Positions 57,003 through 64,000 of a stretch of 64,000 bases of DNA are shown here, piece by piece (the stretch's first letter is position 1; each line of letters begins with the position of its first letter). The notes under the pieces are model-generated. The model was not told the origin of the DNA and made no database searches. It worked only from the letters and a program-made list of their open reading frames with translations. Source of the stretch: an uncultured delta proteobacterium. GTDB taxonomy: Bacteria > Desulfobacterota > Desulfovibrionia > Desulfovibrionales > Desulfovibrionaceae. The stretch lies in contig LT599018.1 in the NCBI GenBank assembly GCA_900079685.1, forward strand, positions 1,386,970 to 1,450,969, given 5' to 3'. Position numbers and translations under genes: made by a program.

Positions 57003-58121
57003 ATGCGTGATTTTTTGTTCGACCTCCTGGCGCTGTTCCGCAAGGAAATGCTGATGACGCTGAAAGACAAGCGCAGCCGGACCATATTGCTCATGCCCGT
57101 CCTGGTGCAGACCTTTCTTTTCGGCTACGTGGCCTCTTACGACCTGACCTATGCGGATTACGCCCTGCTCGACAGCGACAGGTCGCAAGCTTCCCGCGAT
57201 CTGGCGGCGGCCTTTGACGGCTCCGGTATCTTCCACCGCTCGGCCACCCTCGAAAACGCTTCGCAAATAGCCGATACCATAGATACCAAAAAGGCCCAGC
57301 TGGTTATCCATATCGGGCCGCACTTCGAGCGCGATCTTGAGGCCGGGCGGGCCGTGCCGGTCCAGGTGCTGGTGGACGGCCGCAACAGCAACGTGGCCGG
57401 AACGGCGTCCGGCTACGCCACGGAAATCATCGATACCTTCAGCAAGGCGCGGCTGGCGGAAAAAGGCGTCCGCACCCCGGAGGTAGCGGTGTTCACCCGG
57501 GCCTGGTTCAACCCCAACCTCATAACGCGCTGGAACATCATTGCCGGGATGGTGGCGGTGTTGGGGGTCATTCAGGTTCTGGTCCTTTCCGGGCAGTCCG
57601 TGGCGCGGGAGAAGGAGCAGGGCACCTTTGACCAGCTGCTCGTCACGCCGCTCGGCCCCATGACCCTCATGCTCGGCAAGGCGCTGCCGCCGGTACTGGT
57701 GGGGCTGGCGCAGTCCAGCCTGGTCCTGGTGATCGCGCTCTACTGGTTCAATATCCCGTTTGCCGGGTCGTATCCGCCGCTGTTCCTGGGGCTGGTCATC
57801 TTCAACTGCGCCATCGTGGGGATAGGGCTGTGCATTTCCGCGTTGTCCGCCACCATGCAGCAGGCGCTGCTCTATTCCTTCACGCTGCTCATGCCCATGA
57901 TCCTGCTCTCCGGGTTCGCCACGCCCATTGCGTCCATGCCGGAGAGTTTCCAGTACGCGACGTTGATAAACCCGGTGCGCTACGGCGTGGAATTTTCCCA
58001 GCGGATTTACCTTGAGGGCGCGGACTTGGAGGCGATGTGGCGGTTGTATTGGCCGTTGGCGCTGATGGCGGTTATTACGCTCGGCGCGGCGTCCAGGTTG
58101 TTTAGGAGCCGGCTTGGCTAA
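57003..58121 (+). CDS. ABC-2-type permease (YbhR-like)
   Basis: A 372-residue partner permease with the same layout and the motif REKEQGTFDQLLVTPLGP. ATG 57003 has GGAG overlapping the previous stop region; the longer frame from 56598 is rejected. Confidence 0.9.
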   Translation: MRDFLFDLLALFRKEMLMTLKDKRSRTILLMPVLVQTFLFGYVASYDLTYADYALLDSDRSQASRDLAAAFDGSGIFHRSATLENASQIADTIDTKKAQLVIHIGPHFERDLEAGRAVPVQVLVDGRNSNVAGTASGYATEIIDTFSKARLAEKGVRTPEVAVFTRAWFNPNLITRWNIIAGMVAVLGVIQVLVLSGQSVAREKEQGTFDQLLVTPLGPMTLMLGKALPPVLVGLAQSSLVLVIALYWFNIPFAGSYPPLFLGLVIFNCAIVGIGLCISALSATMQQALLYSFTLLMPMILLSGFATPIASMPESFQYATLINPVRYGVEFSQRIYLEGADLEAMWRLYWPLALMAVITLGAASRLFRSRLG

Positions 58122-58299
58122 CTCCGGCTTTTCCGTGGCGTTAAAGAAGAGAAGAACCCTCCTCAAACAACCGGGAGCCTCTTTCTTCTTCATCTCCCCC
58201 CTCACCCCATCTTGCCCTCCCCACCCTTTTTCCGTAGAATGCCCCAATCGATCATCCCCCACGCCGCCCCGCGCGGCCAGACAATAAAAAGGAACCATA
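58122..58299. repeat. Dispersed purine-rich repeat downstream of the exporter
   Basis: AAAGAAGAGAAGAACCCTCC (58143-58162) and, overlapping it, CTCAAACAACCGGGAG (58162-58177), the exact reverse complement of 51691-51706. Related AAGAAGAACCTCCC copies lie after fabG and after PFOR. Function unknown, possibly a 3'-end or transcript-stability element. Confidence 0.4.
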
Positions 58300-58704
58300 A
58301 TGCGTATTTTCCCGATACTTGCATGTGCCTGCGTCTTATTGCTCCCCGCCTGCACCGGTTCGTCCGAAGGAACGCTGGACCCCACGCCCGCGCCCGAGCA
58401 AACGATCGTTCAAGCGGATAAAATCGAGCTCCCGGTAGGCTCCCCCGTAGCCCGCGTGCTCAAGGCCCTCGGCCCCGCCGACGCCACGGAACAGGCCGCC
58501 GGCGGGCGCGAAATCTGGCGGTACAGCCATAAACGCGCGGAATACGTCTACGCTTCCAAAGCCGGCGGCGTGGAAACGCTCATCATCGGCAAATACATCG
58601 CCGACCCGCAGCCCGAAAGCCCCGGCCAGGCCCTGCTGCTGACTATCGTGCTTGATCCGTCCAAGAAAATAACGGACTTCAACTTCGCGCTGATGGGCTA
58701 TTAA
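58300..58704 (+). CDS. Small lipoprotein
   Basis: A 134-residue lipoprotein with lipobox LLPAC (Cys 18). The body has a short domain with IELPVGSPVARVLKALGPADATEQ, resembling the SmpA/BamE-type fold in layout only. It precedes folC by 33 bp. AAGGAA lies upstream. Confidence 0.7.
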   Translation: MRIFPILACACVLLLPACTGSSEGTLDPTPAPEQTIVQADKIELPVGSPVARVLKALGPADATEQAAGGREIWRYSHKRAEYVYASKAGGVETLIIGKYIADPQPESPGQALLLTIVLDPSKKITDFNFALMGY

Positions 58705-58737
58705 GCGGTTCGCGTCCCGATTCCGCCGTTGCCTGCC

Positions 58738-60108
58738 ATGCGGTCGCATACCCACTTCGCCTCGTTCGCCGAGCTTGCCGCCCATCTGGACAAGCTCGGC
58801 ATGTTCCGCATGCGTCCGGAGCTGGGTAAACTCCGCGAGGTCCTCGGCCGTCTTGCCCTGCCCAAACCCCTGGCGGTGGCGCAGGTGGCGGGCACCAACG
58901 GCAAGGGATCGACGGCCACCTTTCTCGCCGCGCTCGCCCAGGCCCACGGCCTGCGGACGGGCCTGTTCACGTCTCCGCATTTTGTTTCCTTCCGCGAGCG
59001 CATCCGGATTAACGGCGTCCCGGTCAGCGAGGCCGCCATCCTCGCGCCCGCCAACGCGGTCATGGCCGCGGGCGGTGAAACCCTCACCTATTTTGAATTC
59101 GTGACCGCGCTGGCGGCGTATATTTTTTCCGCCGGGATTTCGGCATCCGTGGCGGACCCCCTGGCTCCCGCGGAATCCCTAGCTCCCGTGGACGTCGCCG
59201 TCATGGAAACCGGGCTCGGCGGCGCCTGGGACGCGGTAACCGCCCTCCCTGCGGATGCGCTCGCCTACACCCCCATCGGCCTGGACCATTGCCGCGTTCT
59301 CGGCGACACCGTCACCGCCATCGCAACGGACAAGGCCGGAGCCATCCGGGGCGGCAAACCTGTTTTCAGCGCGGCGCAACCGGCTGAGGCTCTGGCCGCC
59401 CTCAAAAGCATCGCGGCGGAGCGCGGCTCCCCGTTTTTCCTTGCCGGAGAACGGGAAAGCCTGCCGGACCCGATCCGGGACGGCGCGATCCCCCTGGGCC
59501 TTGCCGGAGAGCACCAATACACCAACGCGGGCCTGGCTCTCGCCGTCTGGCGCCACCTCGCGCGGGAAAACGGCTGGGATGTATCCGAGGAAAAAGAAAG
59601 CCGGGCGCTCGCCACGGCCTTTATCCCCGGCAGGCTGCAATACGTGCCCGCGTCGGAAGCCCACGGCCACCCCGCCCTGCTCCTTGACGGCGCGCACAAC
59701 GGCCACGGCATGGCCGCGCTCGGCAAAAACCTCGCGGCAAAAGGCGTTGCCCCGGCCGCCGTCATCTTCGCCTGCCTGGAGGATAAAAACCCGGCCGAGA
59801 TGGCCGCGCACTTGCGCGTTCTCGCCACGGGCCCGGTTTTCGTGCCGCCCATCCAGGGCAACCCGAGGGCGCTGGAACCGGAACAACTCGCCCGCGCCAT
59901 CGGCCTTGCCGCCGTGCCCGCGACGAGCATGGCCGATGCGCTGGCCCGCGCCCGCGAGCATGTGGCGGCGTATATGCCCGTGGAAGCGGCCGCGCATCCG
60001 GAACGGCACCCCGTCCTCATCTGCGGTTCTCTGTACATGCTCGGCGATTTTTTCGCGCTGCGGCCGGATTGCCTTGAACCCCCAACGCAAAAGGATTGTA
60101 AACCATGA
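58738..60108 (+). CDS. folC: Folylpolyglutamate synthase / dihydrofolate synthase
   Basis: A 456-residue Mur-ligase-family enzyme with the P-loop GTNGKGSTATF (about residues 48-58) and the family segment TSPHFVSFRERIRING. It adds glutamates to folates. ATG 58738 is preferred over TTG 58729; neither has a strong ribosome-binding site. It overlaps galE by 4 bp. Confidence 0.93.
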   Translation: MRSHTHFASFAELAAHLDKLGMFRMRPELGKLREVLGRLALPKPLAVAQVAGTNGKGSTATFLAALAQAHGLRTGLFTSPHFVSFRERIRINGVPVSEAAILAPANAVMAAGGETLTYFEFVTALAAYIFSAGISASVADPLAPAESLAPVDVAVMETGLGGAWDAVTALPADALAYTPIGLDHCRVLGDTVTAIATDKAGAIRGGKPVFSAAQPAEALAALKSIAAERGSPFFLAGERESLPDPIRDGAIPLGLAGEHQYTNAGLALAVWRHLARENGWDVSEEKESRALATAFIPGRLQYVPASEAHGHPALLLDGAHNGHGMAALGKNLAAKGVAPAAVIFACLEDKNPAEMAAHLRVLATGPVFVPPIQGNPRALEPEQLARAIGLAAVPATSMADALARAREHVAAYMPVEAAAHPERHPVLICGSLYMLGDFFALRPDCLEPPTQKDCKP

Positions 60109-61091
60109 TTCTCGTCTGCGGGGGGGCCGGGTATGTCGGCTCTCACATGGTGCGCGCGCTGGCGGAGCGCGGCGAACAGACCGTCGTCATCGACAACTTC
60201 CGCACGGGTTACAAAGCGGCCGTCCATCCGGAGGCCGTCTTTTGCGAGGGGGATATCCGGAACCGGCGCGACCTTGACGGCATATTCTCCCGGTACCCCG
60301 TGGACGCGGTCATCCATTTCGCGGCCAGCACGCAGGTCGGGGAATCCGTCCAGAAGCCGCTGGACTATTTCAACAACAACGTCATGGGCATGCAGACGCT
60401 GCTTGAGGCCATGGCCGCGCATTCCGTCGGCGTGCTGGTTTTTTCCTCCAGCGCGGCCGTGTACGGCGACCCCGCTTCCGTGCCCGTCGCCGAAGACGCG
60501 CCGCTCTTGCCCACCAGCCCATACGGCGAAACCAAGCGCATGATGGAAGAAATGATGCGCTGGGTCGGACCGGCCTGCAACATCCGTTCAGTTTCCCTGC
60601 GGTACTTCAACGTGGCCGGGGCCGTCGCGGACGGCTCCCTCGGCGAAGCCCACCTGCCGGAAAGCCACCTCATCCCGCTCATTTTGCAGGTGCCCCTCGG
60701 CCAACGGAGCCATATCACAGTGTTCGGCGACGATTACGACACCCCGGACGGCACCTGCATCCGCGACTATATCCACGTTACCGACCTTACGGACGCCCAC
60801 CTCCTGGCCGTGGATTACCTGCGCCGGGGCGGGGAAAGCGACGTATTCAACCTGGGCAACGGCGAGGGGTTTTCCGTCAGGGACGTCATCACCACGGCGG
60901 AGGCCGTTGTGGGCCGCCCCATCCCCTCGGTCATCGCGGAACGCCGGGCGGGCGACCCGGCGCGGCTGGTGGCCTCCAGCGCCAAGGCCGAAGCCGTTCT
61001 CGGCTGGAAACCCTCCCGCTCCGGGCTGGAAAACATCATCGCGACCGCCTGGAACTGGCATGCGAAGCATCCGGACGGCTACCGGATCTAG
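60105..61091 (+). CDS. galE: UDP-glucose 4-epimerase-like NAD-dependent epimerase
   Basis: A 328-residue extended SDR with GGAGYVGSH near the N-terminus, the catalytic Tyr-Lys in YGETKRMME and the GalE-type segments VIHFAASTQVGESV and SLRYFNVAGA. It interconverts UDP-Glc and UDP-Gal for glycan synthesis, which fits the aminotransferase nearby. Confidence 0.93.
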   Translation: MILVCGGAGYVGSHMVRALAERGEQTVVIDNFRTGYKAAVHPEAVFCEGDIRNRRDLDGIFSRYPVDAVIHFAASTQVGESVQKPLDYFNNNVMGMQTLLEAMAAHSVGVLVFSSSAAVYGDPASVPVAEDAPLLPTSPYGETKRMMEEMMRWVGPACNIRSVSLRYFNVAGAVADGSLGEAHLPESHLIPLILQVPLGQRSHITVFGDDYDTPDGTCIRDYIHVTDLTDAHLLAVDYLRRGGESDVFNLGNGEGFSVRDVITTAEAVVGRPIPSVIAERRAGDPARLVASSAKAEAVLGWKPSRSGLENIIATAWNWHAKHPDGYRI

Positions 61092-61124
61092 CCCCTCACC
61101 TAAATAAAAAAGCGCTATAGACCA

Positions 61125-61766
61125 ATGCCATACGACACCATCTTTTTTGACCTGGACGGGACCCTGATCGACTCCAAACCGGGCGTAACCCGGTCCTTCA
61201 GCCGGGCGCTCTGCGATTGCGGCATAGACGCGCATCCCGACAGCCTGAACAGGGTCATCGGCCCGCCGCTCGAGGATTCCTTCAAAACATTCGGGCTCAT
61301 GGGCGACACGCTCGGCGAGGCCGTGGTCCGGTTCCGCCGGTACTACGCAGCGGACGGCATCTTTGATTTTTCCCTGTACCCGGGGGTGGCGGATATGGCG
61401 CGCGGCCTCGCCGGAGCGGGAAAACGGCTGTTCGTGGCGACGTCCAAACAGGAAGATTCCGCGCTCCGCGTGCTGGAACACGCGGGACTGGCGGCCTGTT
61501 TCACGGGTATCGCCGGGGCCAGCTTTGCGGACAACCGGTTGCGCAAGGAGGACGTGCTCCGGCACGCCTGTGAGCGCCACGGCGTCGACCCCGCGCAAGG
61601 GTGCGTCATGGCCGGGGACACGGCGTATGACGTGCATGGCGCGCATGCGCTCGGCATGCCGTGCGTGGGGGTACTTTACGGTTTCGGCACCCGGCCGGAG
61701 CTGGAAAACGCCGGGGCCGACGCCATTGCGGCCACGGTTGCCGAACTCCACGCCATGCTTGCCTGA
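61125..61766 (+). CDS. HAD-family phosphatase (phosphoglycolate-phosphatase-like)
   Basis: A 213-residue HAD hydrolase: FFDLDGTLID carries the nucleophile Asp, a cap domain (about 15-85), and later motifs ATSKQ, LRKEDVLRH and MAGDTAYDVHGAHA. It dephosphorylates a small phospho-metabolite. Confidence 0.9.
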   Translation: MPYDTIFFDLDGTLIDSKPGVTRSFSRALCDCGIDAHPDSLNRVIGPPLEDSFKTFGLMGDTLGEAVVRFRRYYAADGIFDFSLYPGVADMARGLAGAGKRLFVATSKQEDSALRVLEHAGLAACFTGIAGASFADNRLRKEDVLRHACERHGVDPAQGCVMAGDTAYDVHGAHALGMPCVGVLYGFGTRPELENAGADAIAATVAELHAMLA

Positions 61767-61791
61767 GGGCAAACTGAGCCACTACCTGAAA

Positions 61792-61994
61792 CAGGGCAAT
61801 CGAATGAACATTACGTTCTGCCACAATGCGTTGCAAGAGACTGGATTCCCGCCTGCGCGGGAATGACGTGGAGAGTAAATGTAACTCCCGGTAAGGGAAA
61901 ACGTCATTCCCGCGCAGGCGGGAATCCAGTGACTTTTCGCCTTTCAGCATATGGTATTATTGCGGCAGAACGCAATATTCATTCGATTGCCCTG
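61792..61994. repeat. 203-bp nested inverted-repeat element (MITE/REPIN-like)
   Basis: Outer arms of 36 bp (61792-61827 and 61959-61994, 33/36 paired) and inner arms of 29 bp (61841-61869 and 61901-61929, 29/29 paired). The inner arm contains GGATTCCCGCCTGCGCGGGA, the core of a well-known dispersed bacterial repeat. Confidence 0.8.
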
Positions 61995-62048
61995 CTACCT
62001 GAAAAGGGACGCCTTGTCTTTTGACCGGCTTTCCGATACTCCACAACG

Positions 62049-63191
62049 ATGAAGCAAACGCAACGCCGCGGCCAGACGCCATCCGACCCGGAGCAACCGG
62101 GCGGGACCGGCGCGCGCGGGGAAGACATTTTCGTCACCCAGGCCGTTCTGCCATCCCCGGATGTCTATTCGCGGTACCTTGACGCCATTTTCACCTCCCG
62201 CCAGCTGACCAACGAAGGCGCATTCGCGAGGCAGCTCGAAAAAGAGCTGGCGCACACCTTTGCCGTCCCTTTCGTCAGCCTGTGCACCAACGGCACTCTG
62301 GCCCTGCAGATGGCCATCCGGCTGAAAAACTTGCAGGGGAAGGACGTCATCACCACACCCTTTACGTATGTGGCAACGGCCTCCGCCCTGCTCTGGGAAA
62401 ACTGCACCCCCATTTTCGCCGATATCGACGAGGAAACGCTCTGCCTTTCCCCGCAAGCGGCGGCCATGGCTGTCACGGAAAACACGGCGGGCATCCTGCC
62501 GGTGCATATTTACGGCAACGCCTGCGATACGGATGCCTTTGAATCGCTCTCCCGGACCCACGGCCTTGTCTGCATCTACGACGCGGCTCAGGCCGTTGGC
62601 TGCGAATACAAGGGAAAAAGCCTCGCCGCGTATGGGGACGTCGCCACATTGAGCCTGCACGCGACCAAGGTTTTCCACACCGTGGAGGGCGGCGCCGTCA
62701 TCACCCACGACAAGGACTCCCGCGACCGGATCGCGCTCCTCCGGGCCTTCGGGCACAGGGGCGACGACCACAAGCAGTTGGGGATCAACGCGAAACTTTC
62801 GGAGCTGCACGCCGTCATGGGCCTTGCGCTGCTGCCGGAACTCGCCGCCAACATTGCCGGGCGCAAACGCGTTTCCGCGCTGTATGACGCCCTTCTTCCC
62901 ATGGGGGGGCTGCGCAAACCCGCGCTGCGGCAAGATCTGGAATACAACTACGCCTATTATCCCGTTATTTTTGACGACCCGAAACGGATGGCGCGGACGA
63001 TCGCCGCCATGAACGAACAGCGCATTTTCCCCCGCCGGTACTTTTACCCGGCCCTGAACACCCTGCCCTATATGCCCGAACGCCCTTCCTGCCCGGTTGC
63101 CGAAGACCTCGCGGAGCGCGTCCTCTGCCTGCCGCTGTACGCGGCTTTGGACGAAGCCGCTGTTGCGCGCATCGCGTCCCTGATCCGCTAG
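62049..63191 (+). CDS. DegT/DnrJ/EryC1-family aminotransferase
   Basis: A 380-residue PLP enzyme of the sugar aminotransferase type. PLP Lys is in HATKVFHTVEGG (about residue 206), Asp in YDAAQAVG (about 180), and GHRGDDHKQLGIN is a substrate-side loop. Together with galE it suggests synthesis of an amino-sugar for surface glycan. Confidence 0.9.
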   Translation: MKQTQRRGQTPSDPEQPGGTGARGEDIFVTQAVLPSPDVYSRYLDAIFTSRQLTNEGAFARQLEKELAHTFAVPFVSLCTNGTLALQMAIRLKNLQGKDVITTPFTYVATASALLWENCTPIFADIDEETLCLSPQAAAMAVTENTAGILPVHIYGNACDTDAFESLSRTHGLVCIYDAAQAVGCEYKGKSLAAYGDVATLSLHATKVFHTVEGGAVITHDKDSRDRIALLRAFGHRGDDHKQLGINAKLSELHAVMGLALLPELAANIAGRKRVSALYDALLPMGGLRKPALRQDLEYNYAYYPVIFDDPKRMARTIAAMNEQRIFPRRYFYPALNTLPYMPERPSCPVAEDLAERVLCLPLYAALDEAAVARIASLIR

Positions 63192-63212
63192 GGGCTGTTT
63201 CTAAACACCACG

Positions 63213-63239
63213 AAAAAACCCGCTGTGGTCAGCGGGTTT
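63213..63239 (-). terminator. Terminator overlapping the gntR stop codon
   Basis: AAACCCGCT (63216-63224) pairs with AGCGGGTTT (63231-63239) and is followed on the minus strand by TTTTTT-type sequence at 63213-63218. The upstream arm includes the stop codon of the GntR gene. Confidence 0.65.
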
Positions 63240-63960
63240 CAGAAGCGTCAAAGAGCGGGCTGTCGGAAAAGCCGGGAGGCGGGCTATTCGCGGCGCCATC
63301 GCCGCCCTCCGGGATCCCGGCTTTATACAGGGCCTGCCTGGAGTGTTCGATGTGATCCTCCAGCAGTTTTTTGGCCGTGGCCGCTTTCTCCTGTTCCAAC
63401 GCCGCGACAATGGCCTTGTGCTGGGCGATCACCTCGGCGAGGTTGCATTCTCCCCGTATCGCTTCCAGGCCGATCCGCCGGAAATTGTCCAGCAGGTCTT
63501 CCGCTATGCAGGTCAACCGCCTGTTACCGGCAAGCCGGACCATGGCGACGTGCAGCTGCATGTCCGCCTCAATAAATTTCAGGTAGTCGCGCGCCTCGGC
63601 AGCGGCCGCCTGGCTCGCGATAAGCGACCGGAGATGCGCGAACGCGCCCGCGCTGATGCGGCCGGCGGAAAGCGTTATACCGGCGGAGCCGATAATGACG
63701 CGCAATTGCAGCACTTCCTCTATTTCCGCCCTGCTCAGGGGGCGGACCATGATGCCCTTGCGCGGCATGACGGTCAGCCAGCCGTCATCCTGAAGGGATT
63801 GCAGGGCTTCCCGCACGGGAGTGCGGCTTACCCCCAGCTCGCGGGCCAAGTCGCGCTCGTGGATTATGGTCCCGGGACGAAAAACGTTCGAGACGATACC
63901 GTCTTTGACGTAGCGGTACACTCTCTGTCTGCTTGACGTTTCCCGGCCTGAATCCGGCAT
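63229..63960 (-). CDS. GntR-family regulator, FCD subfamily
   Basis: A 243-residue regulator with an N-terminal winged HTH (RDLARELGVSRTPVREALQSL minus its last residue) and a C-terminal helical FCD ligand domain (about 95-220) with metal-site-type His residues. FCD proteins usually sense small organic acids. GAGGAGG precedes ATG 63960. The gene it controls is probably beyond the right edge. Confidence 0.93.
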   Translation of the reverse strand: MPDSGRETSSRQRVYRYVKDGIVSNVFRPGTIIHERDLARELGVSRTPVREALQSLQDDGWLTVMPRKGIMVRPLSRAEIEEVLQLRVIIGSAGITLSAGRISAGAFAHLRSLIASQAAAAEARDYLKFIEADMQLHVAMVRLAGNRRLTCIAEDLLDNFRRIGLEAIRGECNLAEVIAQHKAIVAALEQEKAATAKKLLEDHIEHSRQALYKAGIPEGGDGAANSPPPGFSDSPLFDASETR

Positions 63961-64000
63961 ATGACCCTCCTCGCGGCATGCCGCAAACCCGTATCCTCCA

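Noticed and set aside
61606-61950. Minus-strand ORF with DSRLRGND and FPRRRES
   Set aside because: This peptide pattern comes from translating the dispersed inverted repeat at 61841-61929 and is a well-known annotation artefact.

Overview
The window is about 64 kb of high-GC DNA, most likely chromosomal and from an anaerobic or microaerophilic Desulfovibrio-like (Desulfovibrionaceae/Desulfobacterota) bacterium. The support is a single-chain pyruvate:ferredoxin oxidoreductase, a TctABC-type transporter under sigma-54 control, an aryl-polyene-type operon and the overall codon style. The lineage is inferred; there is no rRNA in the window. No CRISPR array, replication origin or complete insertion sequence was seen.

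Left part (1-19.7 kb). A response-regulator fragment and fumarase C lead into what looks like a sigma-54 regulon. A PrpR-type enhancer-binding protein (3919-5838, minus) sits between an aldo/keto reductase-RraA pair and a tctC-tctB-tctA operon that ends in two 2-hydroxyacid dehydrogenases. Both target operons have a -24/-12 promoter (2028-2043 and 6173-6188), and the same TGCRAC-N4-GTCGCA palindrome lies upstream of each. The likely job is uptake and oxidation or racemisation of a small 2-hydroxy-carboxylate. After this come an FAD oxidoreductase, a large catalase, a group of BON-domain stress proteins (one broken by a one-base frameshift) and an Lsa-like ABC-F protein behind an attenuator-like leader.

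Middle left (19.7-26.8 kb). A Doc/RHH toxin-antitoxin pair is followed by a roughly 6-kb, AT-rich integrative element inserted in the 3' end of tRNA-Arg(TCT). Its ends are 47-bp direct repeats (20726-20772 and 26664-26710). It carries a P4-type integrase, a tiny membrane ORF, a replication-protein-like gene, lipoproteins and a decayed XRE repressor. The flank left of attL repeats the integrase-proximal sequence, so this is a layered integration site.

Centre (26.8-47.0 kb). A lipoprotein, a pyridoxamine-oxidase-family flavoprotein with a divergent LysR regulator, and then an aryl-polyene (APE)-type operon on the minus strand (46.1 to 29.5 kb) of about 19 tightly overlapping genes: three active-looking ketosynthases, a chain-length-factor-like partner, two ACPs, two hotdog dehydratases, a thioesterase, a CoA/ACP ligase-like enzyme, acyltransferases, a glycosyltransferase, LolA-like and MMPL export proteins, lipoproteins and an unexpected CrtI-like FAD oxidoreductase. 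A FabG-type ketoreductase is divergent from it.

Right part (47-64 kb). A YheO-like regulator with palindromic operators over its promoter precedes pyruvate:ferredoxin oxidoreductase. Then come an M15 peptidase, an HlyD-YbhF-YbhS-YbhR-type export system, a lipoprotein, folC, galE, a HAD phosphatase, a 203-bp nested inverted-repeat element, a DegT-family aminotransferase and a GntR/FCD regulator.
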